This document shows, in pieces, positions 9,554 to 19,472 of a DNA stretch of 64,000 nucleotides (positions within the stretch are counted from its first letter, which is position 1; the number at the start of each line of letters is the position of its first letter). The stretch is from Arthrobacter bussei (lineage in GTDB: Bacteria; Actinomycetota; Actinomycetes; Actinomycetales; Micrococcaceae): assembly GCF_009377195.2 (NCBI RefSeq), contig NZ_VJXX01000001.1:620001-684000 (forward strand), in the 5' to 3' direction. Made by a program: the position numbers and the translations under genes. Below the pieces are notes generated by a model. It was not told the DNA's origin. It did no database searches and saw nothing but the letters and a program-made list of their open reading frames with translations.

Positions 9554-9578
9554 CGGCGTGTCGGTACAGGACACGCCG
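9554..9578. terminator. Hairpin between convergent genes
   Basis: CGGCGTGTC pairs perfectly with GACACGCCG across a 7-base loop. It lies between the ends of the ABC exporter operon and the PTS IIA gene and could serve both. There is no U-tract. Confidence 0.5.
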
Positions 9579-9633
9579 CATAGGAGGAACGGAGGAGCCG
9601 GACGATGCGGACGAGGGAACGCCCCGCCGGGCG

Positions 9634-10125
9634 CTAGTGGTCGAAGAACACCAGCGAGGAGTTGATGAGCTCCGCGATGACCTCGGCGTCGTGCGCGCGG
9701 CGCAGCGACTCGCGGAAGTTCTCCTTGAAGAGGCTGCGCGCGATCGTCGCGAGGACCTCCAGGTGCTCCGAGAAGGACTGCGCGGGGGTGGCCATGAGGA
9801 GCACAAGGGTGGCGGGCCCGTCCACCGCGCCGAAGTCCAGGCTGTGGCCGAAACGCGTGACGCCGACGGCGATCGACGTCTGGTTCACGTACTCGCTGCG
9901 CGCGTGGGGCAGACCGACGCCGCCGGGCAGGCCGGTCGCCATCTGGTGCTCACGCGAGTTCACCTGGTCGAGGAAGGCCTGCAGGTCCGAGATGCGCCCG
10001 GCGGCGTGCAGGCGGCTCGCGAGCTGCGCCGCCGCGTCCTCCTTCGAGGCCGCCTCCATCTCGAGGATCACGAGGTCGGGCGTGGTCAACAGGGCGTCGT
10101 GCAGCTCGGAGGACAGATCGCTCAC
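9634..10125 (-). CDS. PTS fructose/mannitol-type IIA protein
   Basis: A 163-aa single-domain IIA protein of the fructose/mannitol/nitrogen family, which accepts phosphate from HPr on a histidine and passes it to a IIB domain. The active-site block GVGLPHARSEYV carries the phospho-His (about residue 78). The rest of the fold is recognisable, including the second His-containing strand FGHSLDFG. No IIB or IIC gene is adjacent, so it may serve a transporter elsewhere or regulate, as IIA-Ntr proteins do. It lies upstream of glpD on the same strand, with a 94-base gap. An HPr-like gene occurs at 52 kb. Confidence 0.85.
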   Translation of the reverse strand: MSDLSSELHDALLTTPDLVILEMEAASKEDAAAQLASRLHAAGRISDLQAFLDQVNSREHQMATGLPGGVGLPHARSEYVNQTSIAVGVTRFGHSLDFGAVDGPATLVLLMATPAQSFSEHLEVLATIARSLFKENFRESLRRAHDAEVIAELINSSLVFFDH

Positions 10126-10219
10126 TGTGTGCCTTTCGAAGATCCCACGGCCGCGGCCACCGGGTGCCCGGTCGCCGCGCGCCGGTGAGGGACTGCTCGT
10201 CGCGGCCCGCCCGGCCCTC

Positions 10220-11950
10220 CTAGCTTAGCGGGACGATATCGTGCACACCCATGCGTGCGCTGTCCGCCGAGACGTCGTCGGGCTGCTCCTGGCTGAGCCG
10301 CTCCGCCTCCACGCGTGCCCGGTAGTGCGTGACCTCGCGCTCGGCCTGCTGCTCGCTCCAGCCGAGGAACGGCGCCATGAGCTCGACCACGACGGGAGCC
10401 GCTGACACGCCGCGGTCCCAGGACTCGATGGAGATCCTGGTGCGTCGCGTGAGGACGTCGTCGACGTGCCGGGCGCCCTCGTGGGTGACGGCGAAGACGA
10501 CCTCCGCTCGGAGGTAGTCGTCCGCGCCGGGCAGCGGCCGGCCGAGCGAGGGATCCTCCCGGATGAGGTCCAGCACCTCCGTGGCCTGCGTGCCGAAGCG
10601 CTGCAGGAGGTGTTCGACGCGTGCGACGTGCACGCCGGCGTCGTCGGCCAGCTTCGCCCGCATGTTCCAGGCCGCCCGGTAGCCCTCGGCGCCCAGCAGC
10701 GGGACGGTCTCGGTGCAGCTCTCGGGCACCTTCTCGTCGAGTGCGCGGGTCGCCTCGTCCACGGCGTCCTTCGCCATGACCCGGTACGTGGTCCACTTGC
10801 CGCCCGCGACGACGACGAGCCCCGGCACGGGGTGCGCGACGACGTGTTCGCGGGACAGCTTCGCGGTGGAATCGTTCTCGCCCGCGAGGAGCGGCCGCAG
10901 CCCGGCGTACACACCCTCGACGTCCTCGCGCGTCAGGGGCCGCTTGAGGACCTTGTTGACGTGCTCCAGCACGTAGTCGATGTCCTTCGAGGTGGCTGCC
11001 GGGTGCGCCTTGTCCAGGTCCCAGTCGGTGTCCGTGGTGCCGATGATCCAGTGGCGTCCCCAGGGGATGACGAAGAGCACTGACTTCTCGGTGCGGAGGA
11101 TCAGGCCCACCGTGGACTGGAAGCGGTCGCGGGGTACCACGAGGTGGATGCCCTTGGACGCCCTGACCTTCATCTGGCCGCGATCGGTGACCATCGCCTG
11201 GGTCTCGTCCGTCCAGACCCCGGTCGCGTTCACGACCTGCTTGGCGCGGATCTCGAACACGTCCCCGCTCTCCTGGTCCTTGACCCGGGCCCCGACCACG
11301 CGCTCGCCCTCGCGGAGGAAGTCGACGACGCTGACGCGGTTCGCGGCCCGGGCACCGTAGTGCTGCGCCGTGCGCACCATGTTGACCACGTAGCGGGCGT
11401 CGTCGACCTGAGCGTCGTAGTACCTGATGGAGCCCACCATGGCGTCGTCCTTGAGACTGGGAGCGGCGCGGAGCGTGCCCTTCCGGCTCAGGTGCTTGTG
11501 GAAGGGGACACCGCGCGAGTTGCCGCCGGTCATGCTCATGGCGTCGTACAGGGCGATCCCCGCGCCCACGTAGGGACGCTCGACGAAGCGCCTGGTCAGC
11601 GGGTAGAGGAACGGGACGGGCTTGACGAGGTGCGGCGCGATGCGCTGGATCAGCAGTCCGCGTTCCTTCAGCGCCTCCTGCACGAGCGCGAAATCGAGCA
11701 TCTCCAGGTAGCGCAGCCCGCCGTGGATCAGCTTCGAGGAGCGCGACGACGTTCCCGATGCCCAGTCGCGGGCCTCGACGATGCCGGTGGTGAGCCCGCG
11801 CGTGACGGCGTCGAGGGCGGCCCCGACGCCCACCACTCCTCCGCCGACGATCAGGATGTCGAGTTCCCTGCCCGGCTCCGTCGTGTCCCTGAGCGCCCTC
11901 AGCGCATCGTCGCGGTCCTGCGGACTGAGTGCACCGGATGCCATGGCCAT
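10220..11950 (-). CDS. glpD: Glycerol-3-phosphate dehydrogenase (FAD)
   Basis: Oxidises glycerol-3-phosphate to dihydroxyacetone phosphate and feeds electrons to the quinone pool at the membrane. The 576 aa match the bacterial GlpD/GlpA length. The N-terminal dinucleotide fold is ILIVGGGVVGVGAALDA, followed by the GTSSRSSKLIHGGLRYLE block that holds FAD and substrate. The C-terminal helical domain is present. ATG codons at 11950 and 11944 are both possible starts. It stands alone; no glycerol kinase or facilitator is adjacent. Confidence 0.95.
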   Translation of the reverse strand: MAMASGALSPQDRDDALRALRDTTEPGRELDILIVGGGVVGVGAALDAVTRGLTTGIVEARDWASGTSSRSSKLIHGGLRYLEMLDFALVQEALKERGLLIQRIAPHLVKPVPFLYPLTRRFVERPYVGAGIALYDAMSMTGGNSRGVPFHKHLSRKGTLRAAPSLKDDAMVGSIRYYDAQVDDARYVVNMVRTAQHYGARAANRVSVVDFLREGERVVGARVKDQESGDVFEIRAKQVVNATGVWTDETQAMVTDRGQMKVRASKGIHLVVPRDRFQSTVGLILRTEKSVLFVIPWGRHWIIGTTDTDWDLDKAHPAATSKDIDYVLEHVNKVLKRPLTREDVEGVYAGLRPLLAGENDSTAKLSREHVVAHPVPGLVVVAGGKWTTYRVMAKDAVDEATRALDEKVPESCTETVPLLGAEGYRAAWNMRAKLADDAGVHVARVEHLLQRFGTQATEVLDLIREDPSLGRPLPGADDYLRAEVVFAVTHEGARHVDDVLTRRTRISIESWDRGVSAAPVVVELMAPFLGWSEQQAEREVTHYRARVEAERLSQEQPDDVSADSARMGVHDIVPLS

Positions 11951-12004
11951 ACCCTTCGTCGGGAGGTTGTGAGCCCCTGGGGAGCTACGGCAACTGTAAT
12001 CCCA

Positions 12005-13144
12005 TCAGTCGTTGGAGACATAGGGCGAGAGGACCACTTCCACCCGCTGGAACTCCTTCAGGTCCGAATAGCCGGTGGTGGCCATCGCCCGGCGCAGCGC
12101 ACCGATCAGGTTCGAGGTCCCGTCCGTGTGGTGCGAAGGACCCCACAGCACCTCCTTGAGCGGTCCGACGGTGCCGATGGCGACCCTGTCGCCACGCGGC
12201 AGTTCGTGGTGGTGCGCCTCCTGGCCCCAGTGCCAGCCCTGCCCGGGCGCCTCCTCGGCCCGGGCGAGCGCGGACCCGAGCATGACGGCGTCCGCGCCCA
12301 TGGCGATCGCCTTCACGATGTCGCCGCTGACGCCCATCCCGCCGTCGGCGATGACATGCACGTACCGGCCGCCGGACTCGTCCAGGTAGTCGCGGCGGGC
12401 GCCGGCGACGTCGGAGATGGCGGACGCGAGCGGTGAGTGGATCCCGAGCGCGCGGCGCGTGGTGGTGGTGGCACCGCCCCCGAAGCCGACGAGGACCCCC
12501 GCGGCGCCTGTCCGCATGAGGTGCAGCGCGGGCGTGTAGCCGGCTGCGCCGCCGACGATCACGGGGACGTCGAGCTCGTAGATGAACTTCTTGAGGTCCA
12601 GCGGCTGCTCGTTCTTGGAGACGTGTTCGGCGGACACCGTGGTGCCGCGGATGACGAAGATGTCCACGCCCGCGGCGAGGACGGTCTTGTAGAACTGCTG
12701 GGTGCGCTGCGGGGTGAGCGATCCCGCGACCGTCACGCCGGCCTCGCGGATCTCGGCCAGGCGGCTGGTGATGAGCTCGGCGCGGATCGGCGCCTCGTAG
12801 AGCTCCTGCATGCGCAGCGTCGCGGCGGGGCTGAAGTCCCCGGCACTCAGCCCGGCGATCTCGTCCAGCACCGGCTGCGGATCCTCGTACCGGGTCCACA
12901 GTCCTTCGAGGTTCAGGACGCCGAGGCCGCCGAGTCGACCCAGGGCGATGGCCGTGGCCGGGGACATGACCGAGTCCATCGGCGCGGCGATGACGGGCAT
13001 CTCGAACTGGTACGCGTCGATCTGCCAGCCGACCGAGACGTCGAGGGGGTCCCGGGTCCGGCGGGAGGGCACCACCGCCACGTCGTCCAGCGAATATGCC
13101 CTGCGTCCGCGCTTGCTTCGGCCGATCTCGATCTCGTAAGTCAC
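12005..13144 (-). CDS. GuaB3 family IMP dehydrogenase-related protein
   Basis: A 379-aa TIM-barrel protein of the IMPDH/GMP reductase superfamily without the CBS pair. N-terminal blocks typical of the family are seen (YSLDDVAVVPSRRT, PVIAAPMDSV), as is the phosphate-binding stretch with DGGMGVSGD. At residues 222-230, where IMPDH and GMP reductase carry the catalytic cysteine loop, it reads GGGATTTTR with no Cys. The actinobacterial GuaB3 group is usually annotated as IMPDH-related; GMP reductase activity has been reported for some members elsewhere. The GTG start at 13144 follows a TAACCT -10-like box by six bases. Confidence 0.88.
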   Translation of the reverse strand: MTYEIEIGRSKRGRRAYSLDDVAVVPSRRTRDPLDVSVGWQIDAYQFEMPVIAAPMDSVMSPATAIALGRLGGLGVLNLEGLWTRYEDPQPVLDEIAGLSAGDFSPAATLRMQELYEAPIRAELITSRLAEIREAGVTVAGSLTPQRTQQFYKTVLAAGVDIFVIRGTTVSAEHVSKNEQPLDLKKFIYELDVPVIVGGAAGYTPALHLMRTGAAGVLVGFGGGATTTTRRALGIHSPLASAISDVAGARRDYLDESGGRYVHVIADGGMGVSGDIVKAIAMGADAVMLGSALARAEEAPGQGWHWGQEAHHHELPRGDRVAIGTVGPLKEVLWGPSHHTDGTSNLIGALRRAMATTGYSDLKEFQRVEVVLSPYVSND

Positions 13145-13150
13145 TGCTCT

Positions 13151-13156
13151 AGGTTA
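13151..13156 (-). promoter_or_regulatory. -10 box of a likely leaderless promoter (guaB3)
   Basis: TAACCT on the minus strand ends exactly six bases before the GTG start at 13144. No good ribosome binding site fits in between. Confidence 0.4.
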
Positions 13157-13170
13157 GCCCAGCGCGCGTA

Positions 13171-13264
13171 CCGTCCCGGCGGCGTCGACGCTCCGTGACG
13201 CCGCCGGGACGGCCTGACGCCGGTACCCCGGATCGGCCGGACCAGGCGGGTCCGGCCGATCCGG
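13171..13264 (-). terminator. Two consecutive strong hairpins after the FBP gene
   Basis: The first (13171-13212) pairs CCGTCCCGGCGGCGTC with a perfect 16-base complement across a 10-base loop. The second (13228-13264) has a perfect 14-base stem, CCGGATCGGCCGGA, with a 9-base loop. Both lie behind the stop of the FBP protein gene and before the guaB3 start, insulating guaB3. Confidence 0.65.
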
Positions 13265-13305
13265 TCGGGTCCTGGCCCGGGTGTGGACCGGGGCCTCCGA
13301 CGGGA

Positions 13306-13800
13306 CTACTGCTGCCGCACGCGGTCCAGGAACTGCGCGGCCCGGTCCTGGAGTCCGGCGACCTGACGGCGCACGACGACGGCGGGGTCCGGGTGGATCT
13401 CGCTCGCGGGAGGCTGCCGGCGGACGTTCGAGGAACAGACGAAGTCCGCGCAGATCAGGGTCCCGACGCTGTTGCCGTCGCGCCCTGACTGACCGGCGCG
13501 GCGGGCGACCCAGAGCAGGACGTCCTCCTTCGAGTACACGTCGCGGCACAGCTCGCAGAGCACGGAGCGGTTCTTCCGCGCCCCGCCCTCGGGGGCGCGC
13601 AGGAGGATGCCCGTGAGACCGCGGTCGGTCGGCAGCACCAGGTAGCCGCGCAACGGCATCTTCTCGTCACGCCAGCCGAGGACGTCGAGCGCGTCCCAGT
13701 CGAGGGTGTCAAGGTTCTTGGGCGGCGTGAGCTTGGCGGTCTCGGACCGCGTGGCGTTGATGAAGGAGGAACGGATGGCGGAGCTGGAGACAGGGAGCAT
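13306..13800 (-). CDS. FBP-domain (treble-clef zinc finger) protein
   Basis: A 164-aa protein matching the FBP family, in which a C-terminal treble-clef zinc finger binds elongation factor G. The finger is formed by CELC near residue 86 and the CADFVC block near 120. FusB-type relatives free stalled EF-G from the ribosome and can confer fusidic acid tolerance; whether this one does is unknown. The ATG at 13800 is chosen because AAAGGTG precedes it by a suitable distance and the family's N-terminus starts there; a longer frame upstream is Arg-rich and not protein-like. Confidence 0.82.
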   Translation of the reverse strand: MLPVSSSAIRSSFINATRSETAKLTPPKNLDTLDWDALDVLGWRDEKMPLRGYLVLPTDRGLTGILLRAPEGGARKNRSVLCELCRDVYSKEDVLLWVARRAGQSGRDGNSVGTLICADFVCSSNVRRQPPASEIHPDPAVVVRRQVAGLQDRAAQFLDRVRQQ

Positions 13801-14180
13801 GGATGGACACCTTTGCAGAGGAGGATCGAGGGGATGCGCGCTCTGCCGGCTCCGGGCATGGGAGGACCGCATCGAAGCGTCCCCGTGGAGGAACCGCCGC
13901 GAGGAGGGCGGTCCTGCGGTGTCAGCCCTGTGGGCTGCCCGCTGCATGCTGGTAGGCCGGCAACGGCCGGGGCGCACAGCAGCCCGCGCGGGCCACCCCG
14001 CTCACCGCGGTGCTCCGGGCCTTCGAGGTCCCCAGCATGCTCAACCGTCCTTGTTCCGCGATCACCGGTCCGTGATCGTCCTGCAGAGCTATCCTCTCAG
14101 GAGCGGCGGACGCAGCGCAAAGCCGCCGCACGCCCGGCAGGCGGGTCAGCCCCGCCGTCGTCGTCGACCCTGGACCGCCC
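13801..14180. other. Divergent intergenic region, 380 bp
   Basis: It separates the FBP gene from the divergent GNAT gene. The only structure seen is an inverted repeat, CGATCAC-N6-GTGATCG, at 14059-14078, a possible operator, and a TATCCT box at 14090-14095 that could be a -10 for the GNAT gene. Open frames here have no protein-like composition. Confidence 0.4.
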
Positions 14181-14810
14181 ATGACCACCACGCCGCCACC
14201 CGTGCCGCCGCCGTCTGTGCCGCCGCAGCCCCGCCCGCTGTCCTCCTCCGCGGCCTCCCGCACGCAACCGATCATCCGTCCCGCAGAGGCCGCCGATCTG
14301 CCGTTCCTCCCCGACATCGAGCACGCCGCCGGGGAAGCGTTCCGGGGTGTGGGGATGGCACGGATCGCGGACGACGGCGCCCTGCCGCGGGCGGTCCTCG
14401 CGGGGTACCAGCATGCCGGTCGGGCCTGGGTGGCCTCCTCCCCGCGACCGGCCGCCGGTGCGGCCCCGATCGCCTACCTCCTGCTCGACGTCGTCGACGG
14501 CAACGCGCACGTCGAGCAGGTCACGGTGCACCCTGACTCCGCCGGTGCGGGCATCGGGGCCCGGCTCATCGACGCCGTGGACGAATGGGCCCGGGAGGCG
14601 GGCTTTCCTGCCCTCACCCTGACGACCTTCGAGGAGGTCCCCTGGAACGCGCCCTACTACCGTCGCCTCGGCTTCTCGATCCTCGCCCCGAGCGCGTGGG
14701 GGCCGGAGCTGGCTGCCGTCCGCCGCCACGAGGCCGACGCCGGCCTCGATGCATGGCCCAGGGTGGCCATGGTGCGTCCGGTGCAGCCGGTCCAACCCAG
14801 GCACCCCTAG
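14181..14810 (+). CDS. GNAT N-acetyltransferase
   Basis: Transfers an acetyl group from acetyl-CoA to an unknown amine. Of 209 aa, the first ~30 are Pro/Ser-rich and probably disordered. The GNAT core follows, with motif A as VEQVTVHPDSAGAGIGARLID and motif B ending in NAPYYRRLGF. No ribosome binding site precedes the ATG at 14181, so the true start could be internal. It is a single gene, with its end followed by a short tandem repeat. Confidence 0.85.
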   Translation: MTTTPPPVPPPSVPPQPRPLSSSAASRTQPIIRPAEAADLPFLPDIEHAAGEAFRGVGMARIADDGALPRAVLAGYQHAGRAWVASSPRPAAGAAPIAYLLLDVVDGNAHVEQVTVHPDSAGAGIGARLIDAVDEWAREAGFPALTLTTFEEVPWNAPYYRRLGFSILAPSAWGPELAAVRRHEADAGLDAWPRVAMVRPVQPVQPRHP

Positions 14811-14849
14811 CGCCTCCTCTGTCGCCCGTCGCTGTCGGCGTCGTCCGCC

Positions 14850-14904
14850 CGTCCCCGCCGGCGCTCGCCCGTCCCCGCCGGCGCCGCCCGTCCCGCCGGT
14901 GCCG
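14850..14904 (+). repeat. Degenerate ~20-bp tandem repeat behind the GNAT gene
   Basis: Three imperfect units begin CGTCCCCGCCGGCG: a 20-base unit from 14850, a 19-base unit from 14870 and a shorter third from 14889. They lie 40 bases after the GNAT stop in the 234-base gap before the DUF2993 gene. Confidence 0.7.
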
Positions 14905-15032
14905 TCGGTCCGCTCCGACCGTCGCGGCCCCTACTGTCGGCCACGTGCCTCGATCCCGCCGGGCCCCCTTGGTCCGGGACCTGCCGCGCCCGTTGCCCCG
15001 GTCTGCGTTTCGCCCTCCCCCACCGGACCCGC

Positions 15033-15038
15033 CAGACT
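15033..15038 (+). promoter_or_regulatory. -10 box of a likely leaderless promoter (DUF2993)
   Basis: CAGACT ends six bases before the ATG at 15045, with no ribosome binding site in between. Confidence 0.3.
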
Positions 15039-15044
15039 GGCCTC

Positions 15045-15746
15045 ATGACATGGACGCGCGCCCGGGACTGGCTCATCGGCGCGGCCGGGATGGTGGTGCT
15101 CCTCGTCATCGCGGGCATCATCCTCTGGTGGGCCGTCACCGAGCCGGCCGACGCCGGGCGGGCCGGGCCTGCCACGTCCGCACCGTCGTCGTCGCCGCCG
15201 GACGGTGGTGCCGGCGTCCCCACCCCGCCCGCGGACCTGTCCGACGACCAGGTGTGGTTCGGGGACCTCCGGCTCGACGCGGGTACCGTACTCGCCTCGG
15301 GCTCGACGCTGACGGACGTGCGCGCCGTCGGCCGGGACGTGGTGACAGGGCAGGACGGCCTGGTCGCCGCGGAGCTGACCGTCGACGCGACCGTACCCTT
15401 CGACGTCGTCGCGGCCGAACTGGGCGGCGGTGCGGAAGTGCGCCCGGCGGAGGACGGGCAGGCGACCGTGGTGCGTACCGTCGAGGCACTCGGCCGCGAC
15501 CTGCGCGTCACCGCGACCGGAACCGTCGACGTCGAGGACGGCCGCCTCGTCCTGGATCCGCGCTCCATCGACGTCGGAGGGCCGGACTTCCTCTCCGGCG
15601 CGATCGCCGCGATCGTCCGCAACTCCGTGTCGCTCGAGCACGAGATCGAGGGACTGCCGGAGGGTCTCGTCCTTCAGGACGTCGTGGTGCGCGACGACGG
15701 GTTCCGCGCGGCGCTCGCGGGTGAGGACGTCCTCCTCCAGCCGTGA
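15045..15746 (+). CDS. Membrane-anchored DUF2993 protein
   Basis: A 233-aa protein with one N-terminal helix (about 9-30), a Ser/Pro/Ala-rich linker to residue 65 and an extracytoplasmic domain of about 165 residues that fits DUF2993. The best known DUF2993 protein is mycobacterial LmeA, a lipid-binding envelope protein needed for lipomannan chains, so envelope lipid handling is plausible but unproven. It converges on the ABC exporter gene, whose stop lies 14 bases away. Confidence 0.78.
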   Translation: MTWTRARDWLIGAAGMVVLLVIAGIILWWAVTEPADAGRAGPATSAPSSSPPDGGAGVPTPPADLSDDQVWFGDLRLDAGTVLASGSTLTDVRAVGRDVVTGQDGLVAAELTVDATVPFDVVAAELGGGAEVRPAEDGQATVVRTVEALGRDLRVTATGTVDVEDGRLVLDPRSIDVGGPDFLSGAIAAIVRNSVSLEHEIEGLPEGLVLQDVVVRDDGFRAALAGEDVLLQP

Positions 15747-15760
15747 TGCGGCGCGGCCCG

Positions 15761-17590
15761 CTAGTCCTCGGGGAGCTGGCTCTCGAACATGCGGAAGTAG
15801 CGTCCGCGGAGCGCCACCAGTTCCCGGTGCGTGCCCGATTCCACGACCCGCCCGTCCTCGAGCATGTGCACGACATCGGCCTTCTCGATCGTCGCCAGCC
15901 GATGGCTGATCGCGATGATGGTGCGGCTCCGGTCGGCGAACAGGCGGGTGAAGATACGGTGCTCGGCGAGGGCGTCGATGGCCGACGTCGGCTCGTCCAT
16001 GACGACGAAGGGCGCGTCGCGGTAGAAGTTGCGGGCCATCGCGAGGCGCTGCCACTGGCCGCCCGAGAGGCCGCTGCCCTTGCGGCCGCGTGGGTCCTCC
16101 ATCCAGTTGCTCACGTAGTTCTCGAAGCCGTTGGGCATCTTCTCGATGAACTCCATCGCTTCGGCGTCCCGAGCGGCGCGGCGCACCCGCTCGTCGTCAC
16201 GTGGGCGGTGGACATCGCCGAAGTAGATGTTGTTCTCGGCGGTGGCGAACTCGTACCGCAGGAAGTCCTGCGACATCACCGCCAGGTGCTGGTGCCAGTC
16301 GTCGATCCCGATGTCCCGGAAGTCGCGGCCGTCGAGCAGCACCTCACCCGTGCTGGGCTGGTAGAGGCCCGCGAGGATACGGATGAGCGTGGACTTCCCC
16401 GCCCCGTTCTCCCCCACGATCGCGACGTGCGTCCCGCGCTCGAAGGACATCGAGATCCCCCTGAGCACCTCTGCCTCGCCGCCCGCGTAGGTGAAGTGGA
16501 TGTCGCGGAGCTCGACGGCGGACGGGGCCGCCTCCAGGCGCCCCGTCGCCGAGGTGGACAGCGGGAAGTCCATGAACTGCTCGTAGTCCTTGAGGTTCGC
16601 GAGGTCCTCGTCGATGGAGCTCAGCGAGGACACGAGGTTGTTCGCGGTGCTCAGGGCCCGGCTGACGATCTGCTGCACGTAGAGGAACTGGCCCACGGGC
16701 TGCGCGCGGGCGATGATCTGCCCCACGATCCACACCAGGGCGAGGAGTTCCGCGCCGTACTGCAGTGCGTCGGCGAGGAGCTGCTTGGGGATGTAGCGCT
16801 TCTGGAAGTCGAGCCGCCGTTTCTCGTCGGCGTCCCGGAGCGTCGAGCGCAGGCCCATCAGGTGGCGGACGATCCCGTACAGGCGCATCTCGGCGATGTG
16901 CTGCGGCTTCATGAGGTTGTTCTCGATCATGCGCCGCTGGCGGCGGGAGTCCACCTGCGTGTTCCAGTGCGCCATCTGCTCGCGCGAGAGGCGGAACTGC
17001 AGGTACACGCTGGGGATGATGGCGACGAGGACGATCAGCGCGATCCACCAGCTCACGAGCAGGAGGGCCCCGATCGCGAGGACCACGGATGCCAGCTGGG
17101 TGAAGATCGCCGCGATGCGGTCGAGGACCCGCGCGTAGGAGTCGGAGAAGCGCCGAGCCCGGTCGTAGAGGTCCACCGTCTCCTTGTCGTCGTACCGCCA
17201 GAACTCGAGGGCGAGGAACCGCTCGTACATGCGGTCACCGACGATCGCACCGACGCGGAAGCTGAGGACCTGCTGGATGTAGCGGTCCACGCTCGTGAAG
17301 GCGCCCCACAGGAGCCCGAGGATGGCGGTGACGATCACGTAGGTGATGGCCGCCCGGCCGGCGTCGGGCTCGCTCGCGTAGGCGGCCGCGAGCGCCGTCG
17401 TCGTGAGTGAGGCGAAGTAGGTTGTCACGAGCGGCAGCACCGCGGAGATCAGGGAGCCGGCCACCTTCATCGCCACGGCGCCCGGCGACGCCTTCGCGCT
17501 GACGGCGAGGACCTGCCCGACGGCGCGCGCGTACGGTCCGAGGCGGAGCTTCCGGCGGGCCGTGGCTTCGGGCTGCGGCAGTCCGCTCAT
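15761..17590 (-). CDS. ABC exporter (fused membrane and ATPase domains)
   Basis: A complete half-exporter of 609 aa. The membrane domain covers about 25-340; the ATPase domain has Walker A GENGAGKST, signature LSGGQWQRLAMARN, Walker B FVVMDEPTS and switch His (ISHR), all intact, so it can work as a homodimer. Substrate unknown. The ATG at 17590 lies only two bases from the terminator hairpin of guaB and has no clear ribosome binding site, so expression may depend on read-through from guaB or on a start further in. Confidence 0.88.
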   Translation of the reverse strand: MSGLPQPEATARRKLRLGPYARAVGQVLAVSAKASPGAVAMKVAGSLISAVLPLVTTYFASLTTTALAAAYASEPDAGRAAITYVIVTAILGLLWGAFTSVDRYIQQVLSFRVGAIVGDRMYERFLALEFWRYDDKETVDLYDRARRFSDSYARVLDRIAAIFTQLASVVLAIGALLLVSWWIALIVLVAIIPSVYLQFRLSREQMAHWNTQVDSRRQRRMIENNLMKPQHIAEMRLYGIVRHLMGLRSTLRDADEKRRLDFQKRYIPKQLLADALQYGAELLALVWIVGQIIARAQPVGQFLYVQQIVSRALSTANNLVSSLSSIDEDLANLKDYEQFMDFPLSTSATGRLEAAPSAVELRDIHFTYAGGEAEVLRGISMSFERGTHVAIVGENGAGKSTLIRILAGLYQPSTGEVLLDGRDFRDIGIDDWHQHLAVMSQDFLRYEFATAENNIYFGDVHRPRDDERVRRAARDAEAMEFIEKMPNGFENYVSNWMEDPRGRKGSGLSGGQWQRLAMARNFYRDAPFVVMDEPTSAIDALAEHRIFTRLFADRSRTIIAISHRLATIEKADVVHMLEDGRVVESGTHRELVALRGRYFRMFESQLPED

Positions 17591-17592
17591 AC

Positions 17593-17625
17593 GGCATCAG
17601 CCCCCTCTGTGAGGGGGCTGATGCC
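17593..17625 (-). terminator. Perfect hairpin after guaB
   Basis: GGCATCAGCCCCCTC pairs with its exact 15-base complement across a 3-base loop (TGT). It lies between the guaB stop at 17636 and the ABC exporter start at 17590. There is no U-tract. Confidence 0.7.
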
Positions 17626-17635
17626 GAGGGCTGCG

Positions 17636-19472
<1,837 letters not shown>

